The notes under the pieces are model-generated. The model saw nothing but the letters and a program-made list of their open reading frames with translations, was not told where the DNA came from and made no database searches. The position numbers were made by a program, and so were the translations under genes. Below, piece after piece: positions 55,207 through 63,254 of a stretch of 64,000 bases of DNA (its first letter is position 1; every line of letters starts with the position of its first letter). The DNA comes from Flavobacteriales bacterium. GTDB lineage: Bacteria; Bacteroidota; Bacteroidia; Flavobacteriales_G; Salibacteraceae. The stretch is taken from positions 1 through 64,000 of the forward strand of contig DNTB01000076.1 in assembly GCA_003499525.1 (NCBI GenBank), given 5' to 3'.

Positions 55207-56070
55207 TTTCTTCAACAAATTCAACAGCCGATCCGGATAATCAGTAATAATTCCATCCACCCCCCAATTCATCAAATCTTGCATATCCGATACTTTATTC
55301 ACCGTCCAGGGGATAACCTGCATGCCCAATTCATGACAATGATTTATCCGGTCTGCGTTTAATAGGCCGTAATCACAACTGTATATCTCAGGTATAAACT
55401 CCAATAGCTCAAGGTTTTCATCGATATCTGCTCTACCTTCGATAAGATAAGCCAGCTTCACCTTAGGATAAGCGCGATGGAAATAGTTCAGTATTCTTGG
55501 GTCGAAACACTGTATCGTCAATCGCTGTCCCAAATTGTACTTCTTAAGAAGCGTCATCACAATATCCGAAAAAACTTCAGGACCCGGATGTAAGACTCCA
55601 TCCCCCGTAGGCGTCGATTTGAGTTCAATGTTATACTGCAAAGAAAGATCGCCAGATTCAAACTCTTCCAGAACCTCACTTAACAAGGGTTTGTTAGCTC
55701 TCAGTTTGCTTTGATCCGGAAAGCGCTCATTACCTTTGCTTCCGCAATCAAAAGCTTTTAGCGAATCAAAAGACATTTGGTAAATCACAAAGCTGACTCT
55801 TTCGAAAGCTATCCGCTCAGGATGCAGACAAATTTCGGGTAAAATGAAAGGATCATGAGATACCACCACTTTTCCATCTCCGGAAATTACAACGTCCATC
55901 TCCAAAGTATTTACTCCTATTTCAGCAGCTTTCTGAAACCCAATTATAGTGTTCTCAGGATACAATCCCCTGAAACCTCTGTGGCCCTGAACGTCTATAT
56001 TGGGATTATTGCAAGAATTCATCGCAATTACAAAAGAGAATAAAATCGCACAGATGATTGAGTTTTTCAT
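55204..56070 (-). CDS. Glycerophosphodiester phosphodiesterase, probably lipoprotein
   Basis: 288 residues. N-terminus MKNSIICAILFSFVIAMNSCNN carries a lipobox (MNSC, Cys 20). GDPD motifs: QGHRGFRGLYPENTIIGFQKA (catalytic HR..PENT), EMDVVISGDGKVVVSHDP (metal Glu/Asp and second His) and WTVNKVSDMQDLMNWGVDGIITDYPD at the end. It splits glycerophosphodiesters to glycerol 3-phosphate and an alcohol outside the cytoplasm. This is a typical phosphate-starvation activity and supports the Pho-like reading of this region. It diverges from the 56168 lipoprotein gene across 97 bases. TACTTTCG about 45 bases before its ATG resembles a -7. Confidence 0.93.
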   Translation of the reverse strand: MKNSIICAILFSFVIAMNSCNNPNIDVQGHRGFRGLYPENTIIGFQKAAEIGVNTLEMDVVISGDGKVVVSHDPFILPEICLHPERIAFERVSFVIYQMSFDSLKAFDCGSKGNERFPDQSKLRANKPLLSEVLEEFESGDLSLQYNIELKSTPTGDGVLHPGPEVFSDIVMTLLKKYNLGQRLTIQCFDPRILNYFHRAYPKVKLAYLIEGRADIDENLELLEFIPEIYSCDYGLLNADRINHCHELGMQVIPWTVNKVSDMQDLMNWGVDGIITDYPDRLLNLLKK

Positions 56071-56140
56071 TTCTGGATTCTTTCTTCATCAATATGAATG
56101 CATCAATATATAGCGGCGAAAGTACAATCTTAATGGGTGC

Positions 56141-56148
56141 TATATTTG
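56141..56148 (+). promoter_or_regulatory. Candidate -7 box of the second beta-helix lipoprotein gene
   Basis: TATATTTG at 56141-56148 matches TAnnTTTG exactly, but there is no TTG at the -33 distance, so an activator may be needed. The gene starts at ATG 56168. Confidence 0.4.
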
Positions 56149-56167
56149 TGCTGTGAAAATGTACCCT

Positions 56168-58114
56168 ATGAAATACATTAACCTCTTCGTCGTCTTGGCG
56201 TTGTCCGCACTTTTGATTTCCTGTACCAAAGAAATTACCAGTGAATTCAGTGCTCCCCTTCCGGAATTTGATTCCCTTGAATCATCGAGCATAGGTTTGA
56301 CCACTTTTACCGTCAAGGTTAACTTTAATACTCCTGTATACAGCGTTGCCAACAAAACAGGTCAACTCTCAAAAGAGCACCTGAACGTAAATCTCACAAA
56401 TTCAGCAAATTCGGTTCGAAGCTACACCGTAGAACACATTGCCGGAGAGTCAATTGCCACTATTAAACTCCGAACCAGTAACCCATCATCAGGTTCCGAT
56501 CCGATCGTCATAAAACCAGGCCTTAACATTTACAATTCGGATGGAATTGTAATGCCAAACTCAAGCTCAATCAATGGGGTTCTTCCATCCAGTCAGGACG
56601 GTAATTTCCCGGATTTTTCGAGCTTAACTTTTACTGCAAATGGAAACGAGCAGCAAGGCCTTCTCGTGTTCACATCCGGAGTGTACAGCACGGCCAATCA
56701 AACAGGAGCACTCGATGAATCTAATTTCGACATCGTGGTTCAAGGAGGTGCCGCTTCAATAGTGGACATTGGAATCACTCATCAAGAAGGTTCTGGCACT
56801 GCCATTCTTACATTAACAACGAGCGGTCCGGCGGACGGTACGGAAGAAGTAACTGTAAGTCCGAACAGTATTTTCGATGCAAACGGAGTCCCTATGCTGT
56901 TCACGTCTACAATTAGTCAAAAATTGCAATATGCAGGAGGTGGATCACCTTCGGCGGAGGTTTCTGGTGAACTTACAGGTACAATAACATGGAATGCCGA
57001 CACGGTTTGGTATCTGAACGGTCATGTCCGCATTGCCCCAGGCGCCACTCTGAATATCGAACCCGGAACCATCATAAAAGGCCGGCAGGGCAGCGGGACA
57101 GATGCCGGAGCACTCTACATTACGAAAGGAGCTCAAATCTTTGCCAACGGAACAGAAACCAATCCCATTGTTTTTACCACAGAACTCGACAATATTCAGG
57201 TAGGACAGGTAGAGGGGACGAACCTATCCAGAACGGACAACAATATGTGGGCCGGTGTCATCATACTTGGCGATGCCCCTATTTCACCAAGTGACAACAG
57301 TCCAGAAACGGTTATTGAAGGTGTTTCTTCGGATGAAGACTATGGGAAATACGGTGGTACCGAAATTTCTGACAATTCCGGTGAATTCTCTTTTGTATCA
57401 ATCAGATATGGCGGGGTTTGGATTTCAGAAGGACAGGTTATTGACCCTTTTATGCTCGGGGGTGTGGGAGATGGCACCACCATTCATGATATTGAAGTTT
57501 ACTCGTCATTTGATGATGGAATCAGCATCTTTGGAGGCAGTGTGGATATGTCCAATCTTCTGATTCTAAATGCTGACGACGACGGGATAGATGTCAGTGA
57601 AAGTTACGACGGTACCATTACCAATTTTCTATGTCAGGTTGGTGATGGGATAGATGCGGAATATGGAGTATTGGCTCAGGGACCGGAAGGGACAATCAAT
57701 GCCTCAGGGATGTTTACCCTGCAAGATGGTACGGTTAGAAATCAGGGAAGCGAAGGTAAACCGGCAGATTTCAGAGCTAAAGCTCAGGGAGCGGTCAGAA
57801 ACGTTTCTTTCTCTTATCAAAACGGTCAGCCCATAACAATTCGCGCAAGTTTTGAGAGCGATTGCACAACCGACAAAGAAGATGCCTACACGCATCTCGC
57901 CATAGACAATCCAACAACCTTGAATTTTGTGAACTGCGCCTACAACACTTTCGTGCTGCCATATACGCTTTCAGAAGATGGAGGGGGCACACTTTGTCCG
58001 GTAACACAGGATATGTTAGACAAAACAGAACAGGCCATTCAAAACGGCAGCTCTACCGGAGCAGATGAATCTGTTTTTTCATGGACTTTGACATCTTTGC
58101 GGGGAGAACTTTAA
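56168..58114 (+). CDS. Second beta-helix lipoprotein with N-terminal Ig-like domains
   Basis: 649 residues from ATG 56168 (MKYINLFVVLALSALLISC); GTG 56153 would add five residues. Lipobox LLISC (Cys 19). Two Ig-like (SbsA-type) domains come first (about 30-145 and 155-255: NFNTPVYSVANKTGQLSKEHLNV and FTSGVYSTANQTGALDESNFDI), then a beta-helix closely similar to the 50983 protein (EPGTIIKGRQGSGTDAGALYITKGAQIFANGT) and the shared ending ADESVFSWTLTSLRGEL. It could bind the same ligand, held farther from the membrane by the Ig domains. Confidence 0.75.
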   Translation: MKYINLFVVLALSALLISCTKEITSEFSAPLPEFDSLESSSIGLTTFTVKVNFNTPVYSVANKTGQLSKEHLNVNLTNSANSVRSYTVEHIAGESIATIKLRTSNPSSGSDPIVIKPGLNIYNSDGIVMPNSSSINGVLPSSQDGNFPDFSSLTFTANGNEQQGLLVFTSGVYSTANQTGALDESNFDIVVQGGAASIVDIGITHQEGSGTAILTLTTSGPADGTEEVTVSPNSIFDANGVPMLFTSTISQKLQYAGGGSPSAEVSGELTGTITWNADTVWYLNGHVRIAPGATLNIEPGTIIKGRQGSGTDAGALYITKGAQIFANGTETNPIVFTTELDNIQVGQVEGTNLSRTDNNMWAGVIILGDAPISPSDNSPETVIEGVSSDEDYGKYGGTEISDNSGEFSFVSIRYGGVWISEGQVIDPFMLGGVGDGTTIHDIEVYSSFDDGISIFGGSVDMSNLLILNADDDGIDVSESYDGTITNFLCQVGDGIDAEYGVLAQGPEGTINASGMFTLQDGTVRNQGSEGKPADFRAKAQGAVRNVSFSYQNGQPITIRASFESDCTTDKEDAYTHLAIDNPTTLNFVNCAYNTFVLPYTLSEDGGGTLCPVTQDMLDKTEQAIQNGSSTGADESVFSWTLTSLRGEL

Positions 58115-58148
58115 GTCTGACCTTTGAGTTCAACCGTTAATTGAGAGA

Positions 58149-59165
58149 ATGAAAGCAGTTGTACTCCAAAGAAATGGATCGGCCCATCAGGCTTTTGAGC
58201 TGGTCGAGGTTGCCCAACCTAACCTAAAAAACGATCAAGTACTCATCAAAGTTGAAGCTTTCGGAATTAATTATGCCGATGTCATGGCACGACAAGGCCT
58301 CTACAAGGATGCTCCTCCTCTGCCCAGTATTCTTGGGTATGAGGTAGTTGGAGAAATTGTGACGTCCAATGCCTCCAAATTAAATGTAGGGGAGCGTGTT
58401 CTTGCTTTTACCCATTTTGGTGGATATGCCGAGTATGCAGTTGCGGAAGAATTAGCTTGTGTAAAGCTCTCAAAAGAGATTCCAACTTCTGAAGCCCTTG
58501 CATTAGCAACTCAATACTGTACAGCAATTCATGCTTTTGAAAATATGGCTTCTGTTAGGACGGGAGAATCGGTGCTCATCCATGCTGCATCTGGAGGAGT
58601 TGGAAATGCATTGGTTGACCTAGCGAGAAACAAGAATTGTTACATCGTTGGCACTTCGGGAAGTGAGGAAAAAGTGCAATTGTTGAACCGCAGAGGTGTT
58701 AACTTGAGCATCAATTACAGTAAGAATGACTTCGAAAACACTATCGGCGCAAGTAATATCAGCGGAATAGATGCCATTTTTGATCCAATTGGAGGAAGGA
58801 CATTTCGCAAGAATAAAAAGCTTCTTGCCCAGGGAGGACGCCTGATTATGTTTGGCGTTTCTTCTTTCTCAGGTAAAAAAGGAAATCTCATCGACAAACT
58901 AAGTCTGGCTTATAGCTTTGGCCTGATGCACCCTTTGGAATTTCTCTTGCGCGGAATATCCATTCAGGGGTTAAACATGCTTCACTTATCACTTGACAAA
59001 CCTGAGCTCCTGAATGAACTAATGATGAGAGCAGTAGCACTTTATAAGGATGGAATTGCCAAACCGCAAATCGGCTGGAAAGGAACTGTTGAACAATTAG
59101 CAGAAGTCCATGATTTAATGGAGAGAAGATTGACCACCGGTAAGTTAGTGGTATATTGGAAATAA
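58149..59165 (+). CDS. Zinc-less medium-chain dehydrogenase/quinone oxidoreductase
   Basis: 338 residues. MDR fold with the GroES-like N-terminal domain (FGINYADVMARQGLYKDAPPLPSILGYEVVGEIV) and a Rossmann domain with VLIHAASGGVGNALVDLA (A-A-G-G-V-G type NADPH motif). It has no structural zinc cysteines or catalytic zinc ligands, as in quinone oxidoreductases and enoyl reductases such as QOR/VAT-1-like proteins. The end ERRLTTGKLVVYWK is typical of that group. Its stop TAA overlaps the next ATG by one base, so it is coupled to the DAHP synthase gene, though no shared pathway is evident. Confidence 0.88.
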   Translation: MKAVVLQRNGSAHQAFELVEVAQPNLKNDQVLIKVEAFGINYADVMARQGLYKDAPPLPSILGYEVVGEIVTSNASKLNVGERVLAFTHFGGYAEYAVAEELACVKLSKEIPTSEALALATQYCTAIHAFENMASVRTGESVLIHAASGGVGNALVDLARNKNCYIVGTSGSEEKVQLLNRRGVNLSINYSKNDFENTIGASNISGIDAIFDPIGGRTFRKNKKLLAQGGRLIMFGVSSFSGKKGNLIDKLSLAYSFGLMHPLEFLLRGISIQGLNMLHLSLDKPELLNELMMRAVALYKDGIAKPQIGWKGTVEQLAEVHDLMERRLTTGKLVVYWK

Positions 59166-60247
59166 TGACGACGGAGCTCAAAATACTATCATTAAAAGCC
59201 TGGTTTCCATTTGAAGGGGACAAACTCATTATTGCAGGGCCCTGTAGTGCCGAAACCAAAAATCAAACGCTACAAACCGCATCTGCATTAAAAGACATAA
59301 AAAAAGTCCATCTCTTCAGAGCTGGTCTATGGAAACCACGAACCAGACCAGGTTCATTTGAAGGAATAGGTGAAACCGGATTGAACTGGATGTCAGAGGT
59401 TAAAAAGACCACTCACATGCCAATAACTGTAGAAGTGGCCAATGCCGGTCATGTTGAAAAGGCACTGGCAAACAATGTAGATGTCCTCTGGATCGGGGCC
59501 AGAACAACGGCCAACCCATTCTCTGTTCAAGAAATAGCTGATGCGCTTTCAGGAGTGGATATTCCGGTTATGATAAAAAATCCGATTAATCCTGACCTTT
59601 CTCTATGGGTTGGTGCCCTTGAGAGAATTAACGGGTCAGGGATTAACAGACTGATTGCCATCCATCGGGGCTTTTCAACGCATCATGAAGAGTATCGAAA
59701 CGCGCCTCATTGGGAGATTCCTTTAAAGCTTAAAACGCTTATTCCGCCTTTGCCAATTCTTTGCGACCCAAGCCATATTGCAGGAAGCAGGAAACATCTC
59801 TTCCAAATAGCGCAGAAAGCTATGGACCTCGATATGGACGGATTGATGATTGAATCACATATCAATCCTGATGAGGCACTCAGTGATCCTAAACAACAAA
59901 TAAAGCCTTCCGATTTAGCTGATTTTCTCGAGAACCTTGAGCTTCGAAGTTCTACCTCTTCAGATGTGAGCTATCTTACAGAGCTGGAGGAATTAAGAAG
60001 CAAAATAGACGATCTCGATCGATCTATTATAGAGTTAGTCAGTCAAAGAATGGATATTTCGTCCTCAATTGGAGATTTCAAACTGGACCACAATGTCACG
60101 GTGTTTCAATTAGAACGATGGAAGGAAATACTGGAAACTAGAGTGCCATTAGGTGCAAGCAAAGGTCTGAAAGACGCATTTATTGAAGAGCTCATGCAAT
60201 TGATTCATGATGAATCCATCAAGATTCAGTTGACAAGATTCAGATAA
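59165..60247 (+). CDS. Bifunctional DAHP synthase / chorismate mutase
   Basis: 360 residues from ATG 59165; an upstream TTG at 59156 would extend by three codons and is unlikely. Domain 1 (about 10-265) is a class I-beta KDO8P-like DAHP synthase: IIAGPCSAETKNQ, RAGLWKPRTRPGSFEGIG, IGARTTANPFSVQEIADAL, DPSHIAGSRK, MIESHINPDEALSDPKQQI. Domain 2 (about 275-360) is an AroQ-type chorismate mutase: EELRSKIDDLDRSIIELVSQRMDISSSIGDFK. It makes the first shikimate intermediate, and the mutase domain gives prephenate-pathway feedback as in other Bacteroidota. Confidence 0.93.
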   Translation: MTTELKILSLKAWFPFEGDKLIIAGPCSAETKNQTLQTASALKDIKKVHLFRAGLWKPRTRPGSFEGIGETGLNWMSEVKKTTHMPITVEVANAGHVEKALANNVDVLWIGARTTANPFSVQEIADALSGVDIPVMIKNPINPDLSLWVGALERINGSGINRLIAIHRGFSTHHEEYRNAPHWEIPLKLKTLIPPLPILCDPSHIAGSRKHLFQIAQKAMDLDMDGLMIESHINPDEALSDPKQQIKPSDLADFLENLELRSSTSSDVSYLTELEELRSKIDDLDRSIIELVSQRMDISSSIGDFKLDHNVTVFQLERWKEILETRVPLGASKGLKDAFIEELMQLIHDESIKIQLTRFR

Positions 60248-60310
60248 AGAAAAAGTTACTTTTTGGTTAAGATAATTCGGGGATTTTTCTGATGAAAAAT
60301 CCCCAATCTG

Positions 60311-60398
60311 TTGTGCACAAGAAAAATTGATATACTTTTGTGCCAGTAGGTGGTTAGTGGGGGGAGTCATTTGCGCAACGCGGTGGCTCCCTTTTTTT
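60311..60398 (+). ncRNA. Candidate small RNA with own promoter and terminator
   Basis: TTG (60311-60313), 19 bases, and TACTTTTG (60333-60340) are a perfect Bacteroidota promoter. Transcription would start near 60347 and reach the hairpin GGGAGTCA (60362-60369)/TGGCTCCC (60384-60391) followed by T7 (60392-60398), a transcript of only about 50 nt. The loop contains the palindrome TTGCGCAA. No ORF lies inside, and the next plus-strand gene begins only at 61524. It may be an sRNA or leader, or just a terminator of the DAHP synthase gene with chance promoter upstream. Confidence 0.45.
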
Positions 60399-61482
60399 AT
60401 TCCAACATCCAAAAGATTATCCAACCGAGATAAGTTCCTACAACATTCCCCAGAATCGCGATCAGCACTCCCCCGGCAATCAAGTCTCGTCTACTCAATC
60501 TTTCGGTGATCATAGCAATGAACGGAGGGCCAAATATCGCTGCGGTAGAAGCCACAATCATTTCATCAGCATGGATTCCTAGCAATCTGCTTAACAGCAA
60601 ATGCAGGAATACAATAGATAGAAATACACCAAAAAAGACCCCAAGAAAGCTCAACTCACTGTCCATAATCGCGCCAATATTGGCATGATAGCCTATGGTA
60701 AAAGAGAAAAGAAGGATGAAGTAATCGGCAAGCTGATAGTTCGTACGTAGCGCTCTGATTTTCTCAAAACGAGAAACCAATAATCCAAAGAGTGATACAC
60801 CCAGAATAACGACAAATTCATCAATATTGGACTTGACCAAAAAAGATAATCCAATAGCTGCGCCCACAACGGAAAATGCCGATACTAAAGACAAAAAGTA
60901 TTGATTCAGACGTTTTGGTGTTTCCACCTCTGTTTTTTCTACTTCTTGAGACTTTTCCGTGGCCTCATATTTTAGTATCATTCGGAAAAGTCCGGGAATA
61001 AAGGAAAGAAGCCCTAAAAGATAGACTCCACTTACCATCATATCATAACCATTCATGATCACAATTTCCTCCGGAGTTGCTTTTAAAGACACCGCAACGG
61101 CATTTAAATTTATGGTTCCTCCAGTGTAAACTGCTTCTATCATAGCCATTTTTTCAGGAACAACACCGTCATCCATGAAACTCCAAATCAATACGGCTAT
61201 TGTGGTAGCCAGGATTGCCGGAATAAAAGCCTTAAGGAGTCGGTCAGAACGCTTCAGATCCGACAATGAAGTTGGAAAAAGAAACAAGGGAATCGCCAGT
61301 AAAATGCTAATATTCATTGCATTATCCAATATTTCAGCCCGGAAAAATGTTGGAATTGTGTTTCCAAGCACAATGCCCAATGCATAGGACATTATAATAC
61401 TGTTAGCCCAACTCACTCTTCGATCCAAATGAAGGAGTACGAAGGGAATCGATAAGAGAATGATCAATTCTATCGCTATCAT
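60397..61482 (-). CDS. DUF819-family membrane protein
   Basis: 361 residues with about ten membrane helices. MIAIELIILLSIPFVLLHLDRRVSWANSIIMSYALGIVLGNT at the start and VYTGGTINLNAVAVSLKATPEEIVIMN in the middle fit the DUF819 (YjcL-like) family, which may transport an unknown solute; the GGTxNxxA segment resembles transporter re-entrant loops. The protein ends at 60397 in the T run of the convergent small RNA/terminator. No neighbouring gene gives a hint of substrate. Confidence 0.75.
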   Translation of the reverse strand: MIAIELIILLSIPFVLLHLDRRVSWANSIIMSYALGIVLGNTIPTFFRAEILDNAMNISILLAIPLFLFPTSLSDLKRSDRLLKAFIPAILATTIAVLIWSFMDDGVVPEKMAMIEAVYTGGTINLNAVAVSLKATPEEIVIMNGYDMMVSGVYLLGLLSFIPGLFRMILKYEATEKSQEVEKTEVETPKRLNQYFLSLVSAFSVVGAAIGLSFLVKSNIDEFVVILGVSLFGLLVSRFEKIRALRTNYQLADYFILLFSFTIGYHANIGAIMDSELSFLGVFFGVFLSIVFLHLLLSRLLGIHADEMIVASTAAIFGPPFIAMITERLSRRDLIAGGVLIAILGNVVGTYLGWIIFWMLE

Positions 61483-61523
61483 GGTGAAGATGCGCCTAAA
61501 TTACAATCATTACTTTTGAGAAG

Positions 61524-63254
61524 ATGGGGCACATCTGGAAGAAATATGAGGTTGATCAGGATGAGGTGTTGTCATTAGCTGCCGCTATTGCAGAACAAAA
61601 GCATCCTGAAAAAAAACCCTCTTCCGAACTCAAGATACTTTGCAATTCCCTGGTGCATAGGGAAATAAAATCCATAGACGAGGCAAAATCATTTCTTAAT
61701 CCATTAAGTATAACTGAATATGATCCCCTTTCGATGAGGGGCATGAACGAAGCCGTAAAAAGGTTGAAACAAGCCATAGACCACAATGAAATCATCATGG
61801 TTTATGGTGACTACGATGTGGATGGCACCACCGCTGTTGCATTGATGATTTCTTACCTTCAATCCAGAACAAATAATGTCTTTCATTACATTCCAGACCG
61901 ACATACGGAAGGTTATGGCATTTCGAAAATAGGAGTTGAATTTGCCGCTGACCAGGGTGCAACTCTGACCATAGCTCTGGATTGTGGCATAAAAGCAATA
62001 GAAGAAATCACTCTGGGCAAGGAAAAAGGAATTGATTTTATTATCTGTGATCATCATACTCCCACAGATACTCTGCCCGATGCCATTATTCTCAATCCCA
62101 AACAACCCAAGTGTACCTATCCTTTCAAGGAGCTATCGGGTTGTGCCATTGGTTATAAACTGATCAAAGCATTTGAGGCACTTGAACCCAGTGACTTTAA
62201 CGCGAATGAGTTATTGGATTTTGTCGCCGTTAGTCTGGCTTGCGACATTGTTCCATTGATCGATGAAAACAGGGTGTTGGCTGCCAAAGGAATTCAAACA
62301 CTATGTGAAAACCGGCGACCTTCTTTTGAGCTCATGCTAGGGATGGATTTGGCCAATGACGTTCCAACTATTGCAGATTTGGTCTTTAAAATTGGCCCAA
62401 AAGTGAACTCTGCAGGAAGAATGGATCATGGTCACAGAGCGGTAGAATTAATGCTAGAGAAGAAACTTGATAAAGCCCGGGAACTGTTTTCTCCTTTACT
62501 GGAACTAAATATCGAACGCAGGGTTCATGAGCAAAAGGCAACTTTAGAAGCTCTGGAAGACCTGGAAAAAATAAAGGAGCGAAGATTCACCAATGTGGTT
62601 TTCCGACCGGAATGGCACAAGGGAGTTATTGGAATTGTAGCTTCAAGATTGATCGAGCACTACTACAGGCCAACGATCGTTTTTACAGAATCAAATGGAA
62701 GTCTCGTAGGTTCAGCCAGAAGTATTCAAGACTTTGATATCTATGAAACCCTACTTTCTTGTTCGCATCATTTTATTCAATTCGGTGGTCATAAATATGC
62801 TGCCGGAATTGAATTAGAACAAACCAAATTTCAGCTTTTTCAGGATGAATTTGAAATTAAAGTAAAAGAGAAGCTGCAGGGTAAAGAGCCCGTTTCAGAG
62901 CTCTATTATGAAATGGAGATTGAGCTGAGTCAGATAACCTTGTCGCTGGCCAGAAAGCTTCAGAGAATAAGTCCTTTTGGACCTGGAAACAAGCGCCCGG
63001 CTTTTGTAATCAGGAACCTACATGATACTGGAAAAAGCAGGGCTGTAGGTGCCGACAAAGATCATCTTCAACTGTTCGTAACAACAGCACGAAACTCCGA
63101 CGCCAGCATCAAAGGCATTGCCTTCGGATTGGGTAAACTATTAGGTCAGATTCAGCACAAAGAGTTTGATATTCTGGCCAATATCAGTATTAACCGATGG
63201 AAGGGAACAGAACAAGTACAACTAGAAGTAAAAGATATAAGGCTATATCAATAA
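61524..63254 (+). CDS. recJ: Single-stranded-DNA-specific exonuclease RecJ
   Basis: 576 residues. DHH motifs: VYGDYDVDGTTAVALMISYL, ALDCGIKAIEEI, ICDHHTPTDTLPDAIILNPKQPKC, and the DHHA1 part FGGHKYAAGIELEQTKF, then a C-terminal OB fold. It degrades ssDNA 5'-3' in recombination and mismatch repair. The start ATG at 61524 (MGHIWKKYEVDQDEVLSLA) is in the usual place. It overlaps the convergent PKD gene by 7 bases. Confidence 0.95.
   Translation: MGHIWKKYEVDQDEVLSLAAAIAEQKHPEKKPSSELKILCNSLVHREIKSIDEAKSFLNPLSITEYDPLSMRGMNEAVKRLKQAIDHNEIIMVYGDYDVDGTTAVALMISYLQSRTNNVFHYIPDRHTEGYGISKIGVEFAADQGATLTIALDCGIKAIEEITLGKEKGIDFIICDHHTPTDTLPDAIILNPKQPKCTYPFKELSGCAIGYKLIKAFEALEPSDFNANELLDFVAVSLACDIVPLIDENRVLAAKGIQTLCENRRPSFELMLGMDLANDVPTIADLVFKIGPKVNSAGRMDHGHRAVELMLEKKLDKARELFSPLLELNIERRVHEQKATLEALEDLEKIKERRFTNVVFRPEWHKGVIGIVASRLIEHYYRPTIVFTESNGSLVGSARSIQDFDIYETLLSCSHHFIQFGGHKYAAGIELEQTKFQLFQDEFEIKVKEKLQGKEPVSELYYEMEIELSQITLSLARKLQRISPFGPGNKRPAFVIRNLHDTGKSRAVGADKDHLQLFVTTARNSDASIKGIAFGLGKLLGQIQHKEFDILANISINRWKGTEQVQLEVKDIRLYQ

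Noticed and set aside
59156..59164. Earlier start (TTG 59156) of the DAHP synthase gene
   Set aside because: ATG at 59165 shares its A with the upstream stop codon and gives the usual family N-terminus.
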